From Sphingomonadaceae bacterium (GTDB taxonomy: Bacteria; Pseudomonadota; Alphaproteobacteria; Sphingomonadales; Sphingomonadaceae), in assembly GCA_016742125.1 (NCBI GenBank), contig JACVCM010000082.1, positions 1-14,182 of the forward strand: a DNA stretch of 14,182 bases. The letters are read 5' to 3'. The notes under the pieces were generated by a model. The model saw only the letters and a program-made list of their open reading frames with translations, did no database searches and had not been told where the DNA came from. Positions 12,788-14,182 of this stretch are shown here, one piece after another (position 1 is the stretch's first letter; each line of letters begins with the position of its first letter). The position numbers and the translations under genes were made by a program.

Positions 12788-12805
12788 AAGCCGGAAAAGC
12801 GGCTT
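12788..12805. repeat. Short inverted repeat in the response-regulator leader
   Basis: AAGCCG (12788-12793) and CGGCTT (12800-12805) form a 6-bp stem with a 6-base loop, 39 bases upstream of the response-regulator start. No T-run follows on either strand, so it is more likely an operator or leader hairpin than a terminator. Confidence 0.4.
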
Positions 12806-12824
12806 AGGTTCCCGAATTTGCCGC

Positions 12825-12830
12825 ATTATA
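12825..12830 (-). promoter_or_regulatory. Possible sigma70 -10 element for the response regulator
   Basis: The minus strand reads TATAAT exactly, 76 bases before the start codon. The best -35 candidate, TTGACG (12857-12852), is 21 bases away, longer than the usual 16-18. A GGAAC at 12812-12808 lacks a CGTT partner, so an EcfG promoter is not supported here. Confidence 0.35.
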
Positions 12831-12886
12831 GGGCACTTTTTGGGGATTTAACGTCAACAACTTTACAATTGGAAGTGCCGAAGCAA

Positions 12887-12962
12887 TGGTGAGCCCTGCT
12901 GGATTCGAACCAGCGACCTACTGATTAAAAGTCAGTTGCTCTACCGACTGAGCTAAGGGCCC
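12887..12962 (-). tRNA. tRNA-Lys (UUU anticodon)
   Basis: A 76-base cloverleaf on the minus strand. The acceptor stem is GGGCCCT/AGGGCTC (one G-T pair), the D arm GCTCAGTCGGTAGAGC, the anticodon loop CTTTTAA with anticodon TTT (12929-12927) and the T arm CTGGTTCGAATCCAG. The CCA end is encoded (12889-12887). It decodes AAA/AAG. It follows folK on the same strand after about 50 bases; I see no clear terminator after it. Confidence 0.98.
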
Positions 12963-13011
12963 CGACTGGAACCGCGATGCGGTCCGTGCAAGAGCGCTTC
13001 CCCTAATGGCG

Positions 13012-13518
13012 CTATCCCTCGGGGTCAAGCCGCTTTGGGCGGTTCAATCGCGATTGCAGATGGCGCAAGGTGCGACCGGTGACAGGATCGCGCCAATGGG
13101 GTGCGATCATGGCCGCAGGTGTCAGCACAAAGTTACGCCCCCGCATATATCTATGGGGAATGACCAGTTCCGGCGCGGCGCTGATCCACATGCCTTCGGA
13201 CCATAACAGGATATCGATATCGAGCACTCTGGCACGCCATCGCTGACCGCGCCGAACACGCCCGAAATGGGCTTCGACCTGGAGGAAACGGGAGAGCAGG
13301 GCAGGCGGATCAAGGTCGCTCGATACGATGATCGCCGCGTTTGCATATCTCCGCAGTGAAGGGCCGATCGGCGCCGATTCGATCACCGCTGATTGCGCAA
13401 AAACATCGACATCGTCCATCTCAAGGGCAGCAATCGCCTGGGTGATTACATGCGCCGGCTTGCCGATGAGGGAATGCGGCTGGTTCGAGCCGAGGCCAAC
13501 GAGATAGGTGTAACGCAG
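13012..13518 (-). CDS. folK: 2-amino-4-hydroxy-6-hydroxymethyldihydropteridine diphosphokinase (FolK), apparent CTG start
   Basis: This enzyme transfers pyrophosphate from ATP to 6-hydroxymethyl-dihydropterin in folate synthesis. From CTG 13518 the protein is 168 aa, normal for FolK. Motifs are YLVGLGSNQ at the N-terminus (pterin site), SAPIGPSLRRYANAA, the family signature RRGQRWRARVLDIDILLW, and IPHRYMRGRNFVLTPAA. The first ATG (13419) would remove the GLGSN motif. Between the in-frame stop upstream and that motif there is no ATG, GTG or TTG. CTG 13518-13516 has AGAGGA 8 bases upstream and gives M-RYTYLVGLGSN; ATA 13527 is the other option. It begins 1 base after the stop of the amidase gene, so re-initiation by coupled ribosomes is plausible. 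Function is firm, start uncertain. Confidence 0.9.
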   Translation of the reverse strand: MRYTYLVGLGSNQPHSLIGKPAHVITQAIAALEMDDVDVFAQSAVIESAPIGPSLRRYANAAIIVSSDLDPPALLSRFLQVEAHFGRVRRGQRWRARVLDIDILLWSEGMWISAAPELVIPHRYMRGRNFVLTPAAMIAPHWRDPVTGRTLRHLQSRLNRPKRLDPEG

Positions 13519-13519
13519 G

Positions 13520-14182
13520 CTAGATATCCTCTATCAGACGCCGATAAAGCTGCGGCCTGCGATCACGGAAGAAACCCATGCTGGCACGGTGCGCCCGTGC
13601 CTGATCAAGGTCGAATGTGGCGACCATCAATCCTGTCTCGCTATCGTCCAGTTCGGTTATAATGTCACCCCACTCATTGGTGATGAAGCTGGTGCCATAG
13701 AATTTCTGCGCCTCTCCGCCATGATCACTTTCGGCACCTACCCGGTTGGCGGCTATCACAGGCATGCAATTGCTGACGGCGTGGCCGACCATCGCGCGTC
13801 GCCACATATGTCGTGTGTCAAGGGAAGCGTCCTGAGGTTCAGCGCCGATCGCCGTCGGGTAAAACAGCATTTCCGCCCCCATCAACGCCATCGCGCGGGC
13901 GCACTCGGGGTACCACTGGTCCCAGCATATTCCGACGCCGATACGCGCGCCGAAAATGTCCCAGACCTTGAACCCGGTATTGCCCGGACGAAAATAATAT
14001 TTCTCCTGATAGCCGGGACCGTCCGGAATGTGGCTTTTCCGATAAGTGCCAAGAATCTCGCCATCGGCATCGATCATTGCCAGCGTGTTATAAAAGTGCG
14101 AACCGTCCCGTTCGAAAAAACTTGTCGGAAGTGCTACGCCAAGCCGTCTTGCCAGCTTCGCCATTGCCTCGACCGACGGATG
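13520..14182 (-). CDS. aguB: N-carbamoylputrescine amidase, nitrilase family (partial, 5' end outside the window)
   Basis: The last 220 codons of a nitrilase-superfamily amidase; the reading frame stays open through the window edge (HPSVEA precedes the first internal ATG at 14164). N-carbamoylputrescine amidase hallmarks are GTYRKSHIPDGPGYQEKYYF (with the catalytic Lys), RPGNTGFKVWD, IGVGICWDQWYPE with the nucleophile Cys, and MGAEMLFYPTAIGAEP. It hydrolyses N-carbamoylputrescine to putrescine, CO2 and ammonia in the arginine-agmatine route to polyamines. About 60-80 N-terminal residues, including the catalytic Glu, are expected outside the window. Its stop lies 1 base before the presumed folK start. 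Confidence 0.93.
   Translation of the reverse strand, partial: HPSVEAMAKLARRLGVALPTSFFERDGSHFYNTLAMIDADGEILGTYRKSHIPDGPGYQEKYYFRPGNTGFKVWDIFGARIGVGICWDQWYPECARAMALMGAEMLFYPTAIGAEPQDASLDTRHMWRRAMVGHAVSNCMPVIAANRVGAESDHGGEAQKFYGTSFITNEWGDIITELDDSETGLMVATFDLDQARAHRASMGFFRDRRPQLYRRLIEDI

Noticed and set aside
12788..12812. A GGAAC element upstream of the response regulator as an EcfG promoter
   Set aside because: At 16 bases the partner reads GCTT and at 17 CTTA, so the conserved CGTT is missing.
1..14182. CRISPR arrays, insertion sequences, prophage or attachment sites
   Set aside because: No regularly spaced repeats, transposase motifs or terminal inverted repeats were seen. The tRNA-Lys gene is not flanked by an integrase gene or an obvious duplicated 3' end within the window.

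Overview
The window looks like a chromosomal segment from an alphaproteobacterium of the order Sphingomonadales (moderate GC, Sphingopyxis/Sphingorhabdus-like). The call rests on gene content: a complete alphaproteobacterial general stress response (GSR) locus (nepR-ecfG, phyR, a PhyP-like HisKA_2 kinase and an HWE kinase). It also rests on protein signatures typical of sphingomonads and on promoters of the EcfG type (GGAAC, 16 nt, CGTT). I ran no database search; family calls are from recognised motifs.

Layout. (1) 1-5054: a possible divergent regulator fragment (1-74, minus), then a tightly packed plus-strand operon of five genes. These are a nitronate-monooxygenase-like flavoprotein, an unrecognised 129-aa protein, an APH-fold phosphotransferase with a C-terminal DUF6285-like domain, an acyl-CoA dehydrogenase and a TIGR03084/DinB-like protein. 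Most junctions overlap or lie within a few bases, which suggests one acyl-CoA-linked catabolic pathway of unknown substrate. (2) 5051-6243: a stress-envelope block with a minus-strand single-span membrane protein, a divergent GlsB/YeaQ-type membrane protein and a small repeat-containing lipoprotein. Both directions have EcfG-type promoters. (3) 6268-9784: minus-strand Crp/Fnr regulator, PhyP-like kinase, ecfG and nepR. (4) 9760-10609: phyR, divergent from nepR, with an EcfG-type promoter. (5) 10618-10750: a perfect EcfG promoter followed by about 100 bp that fold into a C-rich-loop hairpin and a strong intrinsic terminator. This is a candidate small RNA resembling Caulobacter GsrN. (6) 10827-12749: a second terminator, a two-PAS HWE histidine kinase, and a convergent single-domain response regulator. 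(7) 12887-14182: tRNA-Lys(UUU), folK (apparently without an AUG/GUG/UUG start) and the 3' part of an N-carbamoylputrescine amidase gene, all minus strand.

How it fits together. HRxxN-type kinases (HWE and HisKA_2) are the known class that feed phosphate to or remove it from PhyR. Phospho-PhyR sequesters NepR and frees EcfG. EcfG would then transcribe phyR, the envelope genes at 5051-6243 and the candidate sRNA through the promoters seen here. The most interesting element is the unannotated sRNA downstream of phyR.
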